This document shows, one piece after another, positions 16,900 to 24,884 of a stretch of DNA of 64,000 bases. Position numbers and translations under genes: made by a program. Location of the stretch: positions 1-64,000 of the forward strand of contig JBGCFG010000015.1 in assembly GCA_045106815.1 (NCBI GenBank), in the 5' to 3' direction. Position 1 is the first letter of the stretch. Every line of letters starts with the position of its first letter. Under the pieces are notes generated by a model. It did not search any database. It was not told the DNA's origin and worked only from the letters and a program-made list of their open reading frames with translations. The DNA comes from JAUIAI01 sp045106815. Its GTDB lineage: Bacteria; Pseudomonadota; Gammaproteobacteria; Burkholderiales; Burkholderiaceae_E.

Positions 16900-17643
16900 C
16901 TAAGGCGCTGCCCGCGTGGCGGCCGCCCGGCGGCGAACCGAATCGTAGAGCGCAATGCCCGATGCGACCGAAACATTCAGGCTAGACACGGCACCGCCCA
17001 TCGGAATCCGCACGAGCGCATCGCAGCGCTCACGCGTGAGTCGACGCAAACCTTTGCCTTCAGCACCCAGAACCCAGGCAACAGACTCCGGGATGTCCGC
17101 GTCAAACAGCGTCTGATCTGCCTCGTCGGCTGTTCCAATGGTCCAGATACCCGCGTCATTTAGGGTGTCCATCGCGCGGGCGAGGTTGGTGACCATGACA
17201 TACGGCACCGATTCAGCCGCACCACTAGCCGTTTGTACCGCGACGTCGGTTAGCGTACACGCATGATCTTTCGGAGCAATGACACCATGTGCTCCCGCGC
17301 CGTCCGCGGCCCGAAGACAAGCTCCGAGGTTGCGTGGATCAGTCACCCCATCGAGGACCAGCAGCAGCGCCGGACCCTCAATATCGTCGAGCAGATCCTC
17401 AAGTGATACCGGCTCAAAGTCCGCCTCTGCAAATGCGACAACGCCCTGATGCCGCTTGTGGCGGCAAAGACGATCAAGTCGCACGCCCTCCACCATCTTG
17501 GCACGCAGATCATGTTGCGCGGCGAGCTTCTGAAGCTGGCCCATACGCGCATCCTGACGGTTCATATCCAAATAAAGCTCGGTAACCGACCCGGGTGAAC
17601 GTCGGAGCCGGCTCATCACAACATGAAAGCCATGTAGCAGCAT
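16900..17643 (-). CDS. rlmB: 23S rRNA (guanosine-2'-O)-methyltransferase RlmB
   Basis: 247 residues of the SpoU/TrmH SPOUT family. The N-terminal substrate-binding domain includes RHQGVVAFAE; the catalytic domain shows LVLDGVTDPRNLGACLRAAD (motif 1 with the conserved N and R), WVLGAEGKGLRRL (motif 2) and IPMGGAVSSLNVSVASGIAL (motif 3, the trefoil knot). It methylates G2251 of 23S rRNA. It lies just downstream of rnr on the same strand, the usual rnr-rlmB order. Confidence 0.95.
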   Translation of the reverse strand: MLLHGFHVVMSRLRRSPGSVTELYLDMNRQDARMGQLQKLAAQHDLRAKMVEGVRLDRLCRHKRHQGVVAFAEADFEPVSLEDLLDDIEGPALLLVLDGVTDPRNLGACLRAADGAGAHGVIAPKDHACTLTDVAVQTASGAAESVPYVMVTNLARAMDTLNDAGIWTIGTADEADQTLFDADIPESVAWVLGAEGKGLRRLTRERCDALVRIPMGGAVSSLNVSVASGIALYDSVRRRAAATRAAP

Positions 17644-17705
17644 AGTGGTTTAGGGTGCTCGCTTTTGAAAATCAGATAGGTCGTCTGCGCGTGGGTTTAT
17701 CTCGA

Positions 17706-20210
17706 TCATTTACGCCGACTCCCGCGACGAATGGCTTTGACGCTTGGGCCACGCTTACCGGTCGTTTTGGTTTTTTTCGCTGACGAACGTTCAGCGCCAC
17801 GAGAGGCCTTAGTCGGCTTGCCTTTCTTCTTGCCTGTTTTAGCCTTGCCTGTCTTGCTAGCCTTCGGTTTGTTTCTTGCGCCAAGGCGTTCGGTGCGGGC
17901 CTGCCGCACCTCGGGGCTCGGTGCTGGAGCCGCTTTCTTATTATGCCCCTTGGAGACTTTGCCGACCAAGCGAAAATCGATGCGGCGCAACTCAAGATCT
18001 ACCCGGGCAATCTGGATGTCGATCGGATCGGTCAGGCGATACCGCACGCCGGTTCGTTCGCCCATCAACTCATGGCCCGACTCGTTGAACTGAAAATAGT
18101 CGCTGCCCAATTCGGAGACATGCACCATGCCTTCAACATACAGGCTGTCGAGCGTGACGAAAATCCCAAATGGCGCAACACCGGTGATCTGCCCTCGGTA
18201 CTGGTTACCGACATGGTCCTTCATGAACTGACACTTCAACCAAGCCTGAACATCTCGCGAAGCCTCATCCGCACGGCGCTCGTTGGCAGAACATACGCCA
18301 CCCAGAATCTCCCAGGCCTCCTTGATGCGAGCCTCTTTCGCCTTTCTGGCTTTGACACCACCACCTTTTTCTTCAGGATGAGTCGCTGGTGGATGCATCC
18401 ATTCCGGCAGCCTTGGCTCGTAGCGGTTGCCGTCAATGATGGCCTTCAGAATGCGATGGACCAACAAGTCTGGGTAACGCCTTATAGGCGACGTGAAGTG
18501 CGCGTAAGCGTCGTAGGACAGGCCAAAGTGTCCGTTGTTGTCAGGTGTGTAAACAGCCTGCTGCATGGATCTGAGCATCATCGTTTGCAGCAATTGCGAG
18601 TCGGGGCGCTTCGCAATTTGCTCGAACAAGGCTTTGTAGTCCATTGGACCCGGCTCCTCGCCGCCGCCAAGACTGAGGCCTAAATTTTTCAGGAATGACT
18701 TAAGTTGGCGTAACTTGTCAGGGGTCGGTCCTTCATGTACCCGATAAAGACCTTCATGCTTGTGGCGCTTGATGAAGTCGGCCGCACAGACATTGGCGGC
18801 CAGCATGCATTCTTCGATCAGGCGGTGAGCATCATTGCGCCGGGCCGGCACGATGCGCTCGATCCGCCCAGCCGCATCACATTCGATGCGGGTCTCGACC
18901 GTATCGAACTCCAGTGCGCCGCGCTGCGCTCTCGCTTCGGCAAAAACGCGATACAACTCGTGTAGCGGCACGAGGACTTTTTCGAGCCCTGCGGCATCCA
19001 ACAGCCTGGGCGCTTCGACCCGCGCGCTGCTGCCACCGCCATCACGCCCTGATAACACTCCCCAGACTTCATCATAGGTGGTGCGCGCGGCGGAGTGAAT
19101 CACAGCATCGTAAAACTGGTAGGCGCGAACATTACCTTTCATTCCAACGACCATGTCACACACCATGACCAGGCGATCCACCGCTGGGTTAAGCGAACAC
19201 AAGCCATTGGACAACTTCTCTGGCAGCATCGGAATCACACGGCGGGGGAAATACACCGAGGTGCTGCGCAGTACTGCGTCGTCGTCAATCGACATGCCCG
19301 GCTGCACATAGTGCGACACATCGGCAATGGCCACGAGTAGTCGAAAGCCTGTCTGGCGTGGCCGCTTGCCCGCACTCATGATGGGCTCACAGTAAACAGC
19401 ATCATCGAAGTCGCGCGCATCCGCTCCGTCGATCGTGATCAACGGCACATCGCGCAGGTCAATTCGGTCTTTGAGGTCGGCGCGACTAATTTTGTCAGGC
19501 AGGCGCTCCGCCTCAGCCAGCGTACTATCTTCAAACTCATGCGGCACATCAAACTTGCGCACGGCAATTTCAATTTCCATCCCCGGGTCACCAATGTCAC
19601 CCAGTACGGCAGAAACGCGGCCGATGGGTTCATGGTTGCGCGCTGGCGGATGGAGAATCTCGCAAGTGACCACCTGGCCATGCTGAGCACCGCCGGACTC
19701 ACCCGGCGCAATCAGAATATCGTGCTTGATCCGCTTGTCTTCCGGCACGACGATCTGAACGCCTTGTTCATTCAAAAAACGTCCGACCAACACACCATTG
19801 GCGCGTTCGGTCACCTCAACAATCGCAGCCTCCTGCCGCCCGCGTGCGTCTTGTCCGGAAGCTTTTACGAGCACACGGTCGCCGTGCATCGCCTTTTCCA
19901 TCTGCCGATGTGACAGGAAAAGATCCGGCCCACCTTCGTCGGGCTTCACAAAACCAAAGCCATCGCGGTGCCCGATCACTTTGCCGGCAATGAAGTTCAG
20001 CTTGCTCGCCAGCAGCAAAACGCCTTTTCGGTTTGGCAAGAGTTGACCATCACGCTCCATGGCCGCAAGCCGTCGATTCAAAATCTCCTTGTGAGCGGAT
20101 TTGTCGACTGACAGTGACAGTGCCAGTTCATCGGGTGTAAGTGGTCGGCCCTCGCCGCGAAGCGTTTCGAGAATAATCTCGCGTGACGGCGGACTCCAGT
20201 CGCGCTTCAT
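17706..20210 (-). CDS. rnr: Ribonuclease R
   Basis: 834 residues. The domains in order are an N-terminal winged helix (about 1-80), cold-shock domains, the RNB catalytic domain with IDGADARDFDDAVYC (the metal-binding aspartates, about residue 258) and HFTSPIRRYPDL, then an S1 domain (QYRGQITGVAPFGIFVTLD, about 633), and a long basic Lys/Arg/Ser-rich tail from about 745. RNase R degrades structured RNA 3' to 5' in the cytoplasm and takes part in rRNA and tmRNA-linked quality control. The tail is typical of the family and probably binds RNA or ribosomes. Confidence 0.97.
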   Translation of the reverse strand: MKRDWSPPSREIILETLRGEGRPLTPDELALSLSVDKSAHKEILNRRLAAMERDGQLLPNRKGVLLLASKLNFIAGKVIGHRDGFGFVKPDEGGPDLFLSHRQMEKAMHGDRVLVKASGQDARGRQEAAIVEVTERANGVLVGRFLNEQGVQIVVPEDKRIKHDILIAPGESGGAQHGQVVTCEILHPPARNHEPIGRVSAVLGDIGDPGMEIEIAVRKFDVPHEFEDSTLAEAERLPDKISRADLKDRIDLRDVPLITIDGADARDFDDAVYCEPIMSAGKRPRQTGFRLLVAIADVSHYVQPGMSIDDDAVLRSTSVYFPRRVIPMLPEKLSNGLCSLNPAVDRLVMVCDMVVGMKGNVRAYQFYDAVIHSAARTTYDEVWGVLSGRDGGGSSARVEAPRLLDAAGLEKVLVPLHELYRVFAEARAQRGALEFDTVETRIECDAAGRIERIVPARRNDAHRLIEECMLAANVCAADFIKRHKHEGLYRVHEGPTPDKLRQLKSFLKNLGLSLGGGEEPGPMDYKALFEQIAKRPDSQLLQTMMLRSMQQAVYTPDNNGHFGLSYDAYAHFTSPIRRYPDLLVHRILKAIIDGNRYEPRLPEWMHPPATHPEEKGGGVKARKAKEARIKEAWEILGGVCSANERRADEASRDVQAWLKCQFMKDHVGNQYRGQITGVAPFGIFVTLDSLYVEGMVHVSELGSDYFQFNESGHELMGERTGVRYRLTDPIDIQIARVDLELRRIDFRLVGKVSKGHNKKAAPAPSPEVRQARTERLGARNKPKASKTGKAKTGKKKGKPTKASRGAERSSAKKTKTTGKRGPSVKAIRRGSRRK

Positions 20211-20274
20211 CTGGCAACACCGCGGCAGGCCGGGCCGAACACGGTCCAGTCAAAAGGGAGTAGCCATCGTGAAT

Positions 20275-20302
20275 TTGACAAATCTATCGGCTCCATTAAA
20301 CT
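20275..20302 (+). promoter_or_regulatory. Possible sigma-70 promoter for tRNA-Leu
   Basis: A perfect TTGACA (20275-20280) is followed after 16 bases by TAAACT (20297-20302, four of six matches to TATAAT). Transcription would start about 95 bases before the mature tRNA, leaving a processed leader. It lies just upstream of rnr, which is read the other way. Confidence 0.45.
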
Positions 20303-20405
20303 CTCGGCCTCATTGCTTGATGTTGCAGCTCTTGGCAAATCCCAGGGGTGCGTGCAGTAACAACACAAGGAGCGACGCAGCAGATTGGCAAGATTGATCA
20401 GCAAG

Positions 20406-20492
20406 GCCCAGGTGGCGGAATTGGTAGACGCGCTAGGTTCAGGTCCTAGTGGTGGTAACACTGTGGAGGTTCGAGTCCTCTCCTGGGCACCA
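20406..20492 (+). tRNA. tRNA-Leu (anticodon CAG)
   Basis: An 87-nt class II tRNA with encoded CCA. The acceptor stem pairs GCCCAGG with CCTGGGC, the D arm contains GGCGGAATTGGTAGACGC, the anticodon stem CTAGG/CCTAG encloses TTCAGGT with anticodon CAG, a long variable arm follows (TGGTGGTAACACTG), and the T arm is GGAGGTTCGAGTCCTCT. A terminator follows six bases later, and the 3' end is duplicated downstream. Confidence 0.97.
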
Positions 20493-20497
20493 AGAGT

Positions 20498-20521
20498 AAA
20501 CCGGCGATAGCCGGTTTTTTT
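20498..20521 (+). terminator. Rho-independent terminator after tRNA-Leu
   Basis: Stem AACCGGC (20499-20505) and GCCGGTT (20510-20516) with loop GATA, followed by Ts to 20521. It ends the tRNA-Leu transcript; a nearly identical second copy lies at 20642-20665. Confidence 0.85.
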
Positions 20522-20539
20522 ACGTTTAGTGCCCTGGAA

Positions 20540-20561
20540 GTTCAGTGCTTGAGCACTGAAC
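20540..20561. repeat. Perfect 9-bp inverted repeat within the tRNA-Leu repeat unit
   Basis: GTTCAGTGC (20540-20548), loop TTGA, GCACTGAAC (20553-20561). It lies between the two terminator copies, without a T-run, so it would be an RNA hairpin in any read-through transcript and not a terminator. Confidence 0.8.
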
Positions 20562-20641
20562 GTGAGGACGAGAAAGGCCGGGCGTATTAGCCCGGTCGGG
20601 CCGGCGGAACGTGGGAGAGTCCTCTCCTGGGCACCAAACGC

Positions 20642-20665
20642 AAACCGGCGATTGCCGGTTTTTTT
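20642..20665 (+). terminator. Second copy of the tRNA-Leu terminator
   Basis: Stem AAACCGGC (20642-20649) and GCCGGTTT (20654-20661) with loop GATT and seven Ts to 20665. It closes the duplicated unit. It lies 18 bases beyond the end of the phosphoribosyltransferase gene on the other strand and has few Ts in that direction. Confidence 0.8.
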
Positions 20666-20682
20666 GCGCTCTGTGTGCGCCT

Positions 20683-21189
20683 TCATCCCCATCTCGATTT
20701 TAGGTCCTCGGGGCCACGGTGATCATATTCTTCGAACGGCTGATGAATCCACGGATTAGTCGGCAGGACTTCCATCACGTAGTCAGGCACCGCAACCGAG
20801 CTGCCCTTTTGCCAGATCACCGCGCTGCGAAGCTCTTCGATCTGTGGATATCGCCGTTTGATCTCCGGGATGATCTCCTGGAGGGTCGCGCCTGAATCAG
20901 CCAGATCATCGACCAGGAGCCACTTAGAACCCGGCAAGGCCTGGGCTGAACTCAAAGAGTCTGAAATATGCAGCGTACTCTGGACGGTACCGGCCTTCTC
21001 TCGATACGAGCTGGTGAACATCACGCCGAGCGGCTTGTCAAAGACGCGAGAAAAAACATCCCCTACTCGCAGGCCGCCACGAGCAAGGCAGATGACTGCA
21101 TCGAAATGCCAACCAGAATCCCAAATCTTGACTGCAAGCTTTTCAATCAGCCGGTTGTACTCATCCCACGAGACGTAGAGATCTGTCAT
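20683..21189 (-). CDS. Purine (hypoxanthine/xanthine-guanine) phosphoribosyltransferase family protein
   Basis: 168 residues of the type I phosphoribosyltransferase fold. The PRPP loop reads WLLVDDLADSGATLQEI (about residues 89-105), with the acidic pair and TGATL-like motif in the form SGATL; VICLARGGLRVGDVFSR (about 32-48) is the N-terminal PRPP/pyrophosphate loop, and NPWIHQPFEEYD lies near the end in the place of the purine-binding WIxxPW-type region. It would salvage xanthine, guanine or hypoxanthine to the nucleotide. It follows purA by six bases, a functionally matching neighbour in purine metabolism. Confidence 0.88.
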   Translation of the reverse strand: MTDLYVSWDEYNRLIEKLAVKIWDSGWHFDAVICLARGGLRVGDVFSRVFDKPLGVMFTSSYREKAGTVQSTLHISDSLSSAQALPGSKWLLVDDLADSGATLQEIIPEIKRRYPQIEELRSAVIWQKGSSVAVPDYVMEVLPTNPWIHQPFEEYDHRGPEDLKSRWG

Positions 21190-21195
21190 AAGAAT

Positions 21196-22488
21196 TCAGG
21201 CAAACGGGTGTCGGTTAACAATCGTGTGAGCGCGATCCGGACCGGTAGATACCATATCAACAGAGACATCAGCCAATTCGCCGAGGCGCTCGAGATAGCG
21301 TCGAGCGTTCTGCGGAAGTTTGCCGTACTCGGTAACGCCAAAAGTGCTCTCAGACCAACCCGGCAACGTCTCGTACTGAGGCACGCACTGCCCCACCGCA
21401 TCCGCCCCTGACGGCAGAATATCGACTTGCTTGCCATCAACGAGGTAGCTTGTGCAGAGCTTGATTTCCTCAACGCCGTCGAGCACATCAAGCTTTGTCA
21501 GGCACAAACCGCCGATGCCATTGAGCTGAACAGTTCGGCGCAAGGCCGGCACATCGAACCAACCGCAACGCCTAGGCCTTCCTGTGACCGAGCCAAATTC
21601 ATTACCGCGTTTGGCCATACCAGCGCCAATCTCATCTGTGAGCTCAGTTGGGAACGGCCCTGATCCCACCCGCGTGACATAGGCTTTCACTATGCCTAGT
21701 ACGAAGTTCAGCGCACCGGGCCCAACGCCGGCACCCGCTGCGGCAGCGCCAGCAATGCAATTGGAACTCGTGACATAGGGATACGTGCCGTGATCCACGT
21801 CAAGCAATGCGCCTTGCGCGCCCTCGAACAAAAAACGCTTCTGAGCGGCGATGCCCTCAGCCAACTCAGCAGGCACATCTGCAACCATTGGCTGGATACG
21901 CTCACCAAAGGCCAGCAGCTCATCAGCCATTTGATTGGCGTCCAAGGGCTCAGCCTTCAGGTAGTGGGTCAGCATGAAGTTGTGCAGATCGAGTAATTCG
22001 GTGAGCCGCTGACGGAATTGTTCGGGATAGAAGAGATCACGTATTCGCAGTGCGCGACGCGCGACTTTGTCCTCGTAGGCGGGTCCGATACCTCTGCCAG
22101 TCGTGCCGATTTTCGCATCGCCCCGGCGGGTTTCCCGTGCCTGGTCAAGCGCAACATGTGACGGCAGGATGAGCGGGCAGGACTCGCTGATTCGCAAGCG
22201 CTCGCGAACTTGAACATCAGCCGCTTCAAGCTCTTCAATTTCGCTAAGCAGTGCACTCGGGGAGACGACCACACCATTGCCGATATAGCAGCGAACGGAC
22301 GGTCGCAAAATGCCAGACGGAATCAGGCGCAAAACCTGTTTGCGATCTCCGATAACAAGCGTGTGCCCAGCATTGTGACCACCTTGAAAACGAACAACGC
22401 CATCGACCGATTCGGTCAGCCAGTCGACAATCTTGCCTTTGCCTTCATCGCCCCACTGGGTGCCGATTATGACTACATTTCCACTCAT
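21196..22488 (-). CDS. purA: Adenylosuccinate synthetase PurA
   Basis: Start at ATG 22488, which overlaps the hisZ stop by ATGA and matches the family N-terminus MSGNVVIIGTQWGDEGKGK; ten further open codons upstream belong to hisZ sequence. The 430-residue product has the GTP/IMP loop GTQWGDEGKGK, GHNAGHTLV, the switch segment GTTGRGIGPAYEDKVARR and the VTGRPRRCGWFD motif. It converts IMP, aspartate and GTP to adenylosuccinate. The hisZ-purA order is a betaproteobacterial (and partly gammaproteobacterial) hallmark. Confidence 0.98.
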   Translation of the reverse strand: MSGNVVIIGTQWGDEGKGKIVDWLTESVDGVVRFQGGHNAGHTLVIGDRKQVLRLIPSGILRPSVRCYIGNGVVVSPSALLSEIEELEAADVQVRERLRISESCPLILPSHVALDQARETRRGDAKIGTTGRGIGPAYEDKVARRALRIRDLFYPEQFRQRLTELLDLHNFMLTHYLKAEPLDANQMADELLAFGERIQPMVADVPAELAEGIAAQKRFLFEGAQGALLDVDHGTYPYVTSSNCIAGAAAAGAGVGPGALNFVLGIVKAYVTRVGSGPFPTELTDEIGAGMAKRGNEFGSVTGRPRRCGWFDVPALRRTVQLNGIGGLCLTKLDVLDGVEEIKLCTSYLVDGKQVDILPSGADAVGQCVPQYETLPGWSESTFGVTEYGKLPQNARRYLERLGELADVSVDMVSTGPDRAHTIVNRHPFA

Positions 22489-23714
22489 TTCTTTGCCGCC
22501 AAGGCTTGAATCTCCCACCGATCTGATTTGAAAACGAGTTCACGATCACAATCGAACTCAGCCTGTTCCTGCTCATGCCCTGGCAGGACCTGTAAGACAA
22601 TTTCTCCACTTGCGCGCAGTTGGGCAATGGATTCTCTGAGCTGCGGGTCGTCCAGCCACGGCGCAAGAATGCCACGGGCTGGGCCGCTGTTTTCGTGGGT
22701 CAACCCAAGCGCCGCCAAGGTGCGAAGCTCGAGCGTGAAACCCACAGCCGGGCGGCTCCGCCCAAACGCGGCTCCCACCCCATCATAGCGGCCCCCGCGG
22801 GCAAGCGCCTCACTGTGAAGCTGACCGTCTTCACCCGGCAACGCAAACGCGGTAAAGCTGATGCCGCTGTAGTAGTGATACCCCTGGAGGTCGGCAAGAT
22901 CGATTGCCAGCGTGAGCGTCGGCATACTGGCCCACAACTGCGAACATACCAGGGCTTCGATGGCATCGAGCGCCTCGGAAATGGTGGGTTCATTAGGCAA
23001 ACGCTCTCTGGCCAGTCGCAATACTGACAAGTCCTGCGCGCTAACCGGCCCATACAACTCACACAGCGAGGTAATCCCTCGACACACCTCGGCCGAGCAG
23101 CCAGCGAGCAACTCGAGTAAACCCTCCTGGTCTTTTTGCACCAACAAATCGTAGAGCTGGTCGAGATCAAGCACGGCCGCCTGATCCGCTGGCAGTTGTT
23201 TTAAGATCGCCGGCACGATTGCAGCGTGCGCCAGATCGATCCTGATTGCGGGCACCTGTGCCAGGCTGATCGAGCCCACCATCAGTTCAAGCGTTTCCAG
23301 GTCCGCTTCCAGACCCGCGTGTCCAAACAGTTCCGTACCCACCTGGATAGGCTCACGGGTGGCAAGCAGGCTAACGGGCAATGTGTGCAGCACCGGACCT
23401 GCATAACACAAGCGGGTAACACCCTGGCGATTGAGTAAGTGCGCATCAATGCGGGCGGCCTGCGGAGTCATATCAGCCCTAACCCCAAGCGTTCGCCCTG
23501 ACACCTGGTCGACCAACTGGAAGGTACGCATCGCCAACCGACTGCCAGAGCCAGTTAGCAAAGCGTCCAGGTGTTCAAGCAGCGGCGGCGCGACCAGCTC
23601 ATATCCGTAGGAACGGTAATGATCGAGCAACTGCCGTCTGAGGTCTTCTATACGCCTCGCCTCATCGGGCATTGCATCCGAGACGTACTCGGGTAGTTGC
23701 CAGCGGAGCATCAA
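22485..23714 (-). CDS. hisZ: ATP phosphoribosyltransferase regulatory subunit HisZ
   Basis: 409 residues, a catalytically dead paralogue of histidyl-tRNA synthetase. The N-terminus WQLPEYVSDAMPDEARRIE and VRADMTPQAARIDAHLL (the class II motif 2 region in its HisZ form) are diagnostic, as are LQGYHYYSGISFTAFALPG and ALARGGRYDGVG. HisZ partners with short-form HisG in the first step of histidine synthesis; hisG is not in this window. Its stop overlaps the purA start. Confidence 0.95.
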   Translation of the reverse strand: MMLRWQLPEYVSDAMPDEARRIEDLRRQLLDHYRSYGYELVAPPLLEHLDALLTGSGSRLAMRTFQLVDQVSGRTLGVRADMTPQAARIDAHLLNRQGVTRLCYAGPVLHTLPVSLLATREPIQVGTELFGHAGLEADLETLELMVGSISLAQVPAIRIDLAHAAIVPAILKQLPADQAAVLDLDQLYDLLVQKDQEGLLELLAGCSAEVCRGITSLCELYGPVSAQDLSVLRLARERLPNEPTISEALDAIEALVCSQLWASMPTLTLAIDLADLQGYHYYSGISFTAFALPGEDGQLHSEALARGGRYDGVGAAFGRSRPAVGFTLELRTLAALGLTHENSGPARGILAPWLDDPQLRESIAQLRASGEIVLQVLPGHEQEQAEFDCDRELVFKSDRWEIQALAAKK

Positions 23715-23724
23715 AGGTGCCCAG

Positions 23725-23910
23725 TCATATCAGAATCAGAAAAAGGCCAAGCAACAATGCGCCAAGACCCATGAAGCGGATCTGACCATCAGTCATTTTG
23801 GCCACTTGCAAAAACACCTCGCGCCAGGTTGAAGGGCCGAGAAACGGCAACAAACCCTCCAACACTAGTACGAGCCCAAGCGCGGTCAGAATGAGTTCAA
23901 AACTGACCAA
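23725..23910 (-). CDS. DUF2065 family small membrane protein (YjeT-like)
   Basis: 61 residues with two hydrophobic stretches, LILTALGLVLVLEGLLPFLG (about 6-25) and FMGLGALLLGLFLIL (about 46-60), matching DUF2065/YjeT. The function of the family is not known. It sits between hflC and hisZ, its usual site. Confidence 0.9.
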   Translation of the reverse strand: MVSFELILTALGLVLVLEGLLPFLGPSTWREVFLQVAKMTDGQIRFMGLGALLLGLFLILI

Positions 23911-23932
23911 TGAGTGGCTCCGCTAACAAACC

Positions 23933-24868
23933 CTATTGAGTACGAGCAGCGGTTGCCGGCGGCACTGTCAATGCGGCCGGTGGGCTGCTGCTCTGGGCAC
24001 CGTTGTTACCAAAAAACTGGAAGAAGTCCGAAGAGGGATCAAGTACCAGCATGTCGGAGCGGTTTGTGAAGCTGGCCCGATAGGCTTCCAGGCTTCGATA
24101 GAACTCGGCGAACTCAGGGTTCTTGCCAAACGCTTGGGCGTAGGCTTCTGCTGCGAGCGCATCACCTTCACCCTTGATCTTTTGCGAATCGCGATAAGCC
24201 TCAGCCAGGACAACTTCACGCTGTCGGTCTGCATCGGCTCGGATTTTCTCGGACTCAGCAGCACCTGTCGCGCGACGCTCATTCGCCACTCGAAGTCGCT
24301 CAGACTGCATGCGAGCAAACACTCGCTCTTGCACGTTGCTTTCAAAGTCAACGCGCTTGAGCCTAACGTCCACCACCTCAACACCAATGGTTTCACTATC
24401 AGAGTCCACCTTGGTTCTGACGCGGTCCATGAGTTTGTCACGCTGCAAAGAAATGACGTCTGCGACAGTTAACTTCGCAACCTCATTTTGCAGGGCGTCA
24501 CGCAGGCTCCTCAAAATTCGGTCGATAGCGAACAATTCATTACCGAGCGCCGACCGAATGTATTGAGTAGGATCGGTGATGCGCCACTTAACGTAGTAGT
24601 CCAACTCGAGGTTGAGTTTCTCTGCCGTCACAAAACGATCAGTGTCGTTAGAGTCAATCGTCAGGATGCGCTTGTCGTGGTACTCAACATTCTGGAAAGG
24701 TGGTGGCAGCTTAAAGTAAAAGCCAGGTTCGTTAACAACCTCGCGAATCTCACCGAGGGCGTAGCGGACGGCAAACTGGCGCTCATCAACCACGAAAACC
24801 GCAGACGACAAAATCATCAACAAGACGGCTGAGATCACTACGACGGGGAAAAATCTATTCATGTTCAT
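23933..24868 (-). CDS. hflC: HflC, SPFH-domain modulator of FtsH protease
   Basis: 311 residues. One N-terminal membrane anchor (FFPVVVISAVLLMILSSAVFVV, about 5-26) is followed by an SPFH/band-7 domain (DERQFAVRYALGEI, ADVISLQRDKL) and a coiled-coil rich in Glu/Arg/Ala (about 190-240), then a flexible end. HflC forms a large periplasm-facing cage with HflK around FtsH and limits its proteolysis. It follows hflK by 16 bases. Confidence 0.96.
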   Translation of the reverse strand: MNMNRFFPVVVISAVLLMILSSAVFVVDERQFAVRYALGEIREVVNEPGFYFKLPPPFQNVEYHDKRILTIDSNDTDRFVTAEKLNLELDYYVKWRITDPTQYIRSALGNELFAIDRILRSLRDALQNEVAKLTVADVISLQRDKLMDRVRTKVDSDSETIGVEVVDVRLKRVDFESNVQERVFARMQSERLRVANERRATGAAESEKIRADADRQREVVLAEAYRDSQKIKGEGDALAAEAYAQAFGKNPEFAEFYRSLEAYRASFTNRSDMLVLDPSSDFFQFFGNNGAQSSSPPAALTVPPATAARTQ

Positions 24869-24884
24869 ACTCTATAGCGTCCGA

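Larger units (their letters stand above)
20473..20665 (+). repeat. Duplicated tRNA-Leu 3' end plus terminator, 144 bases apart
   Basis: The 21 bases at 20473-20493 (T arm, acceptor and CCA of tRNA-Leu) recur exactly at 20617-20637. The following terminator hairpins also match, both reading AAACCGGCGAT then A or T, then GCCGGTTTTTTT. The segment between has no tRNA body. This resembles the repeats after E. coli tyrT, in which each unit begins with the last bases of the tRNA (rtT RNA). It could also be a scar of a tRNA-targeting integrase; no integrase is present. Confidence 0.85.

Noticed and set aside
20550..20600. Hammerhead-ribozyme-like core (CTGAA then GAGGACGAGAAA)
   Set aside because: The core lacks the required CUGAUGA sequence and the three-stem arrangement does not close.
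20207..20692. 161-codon open frame on the minus strand across tRNA-Leu and its repeat
   Set aside because: It runs antisense through the tRNA and both terminators; its internal repeat is just the duplicated tRNA end. Such frames over tRNA-Leu genes are a common false call.
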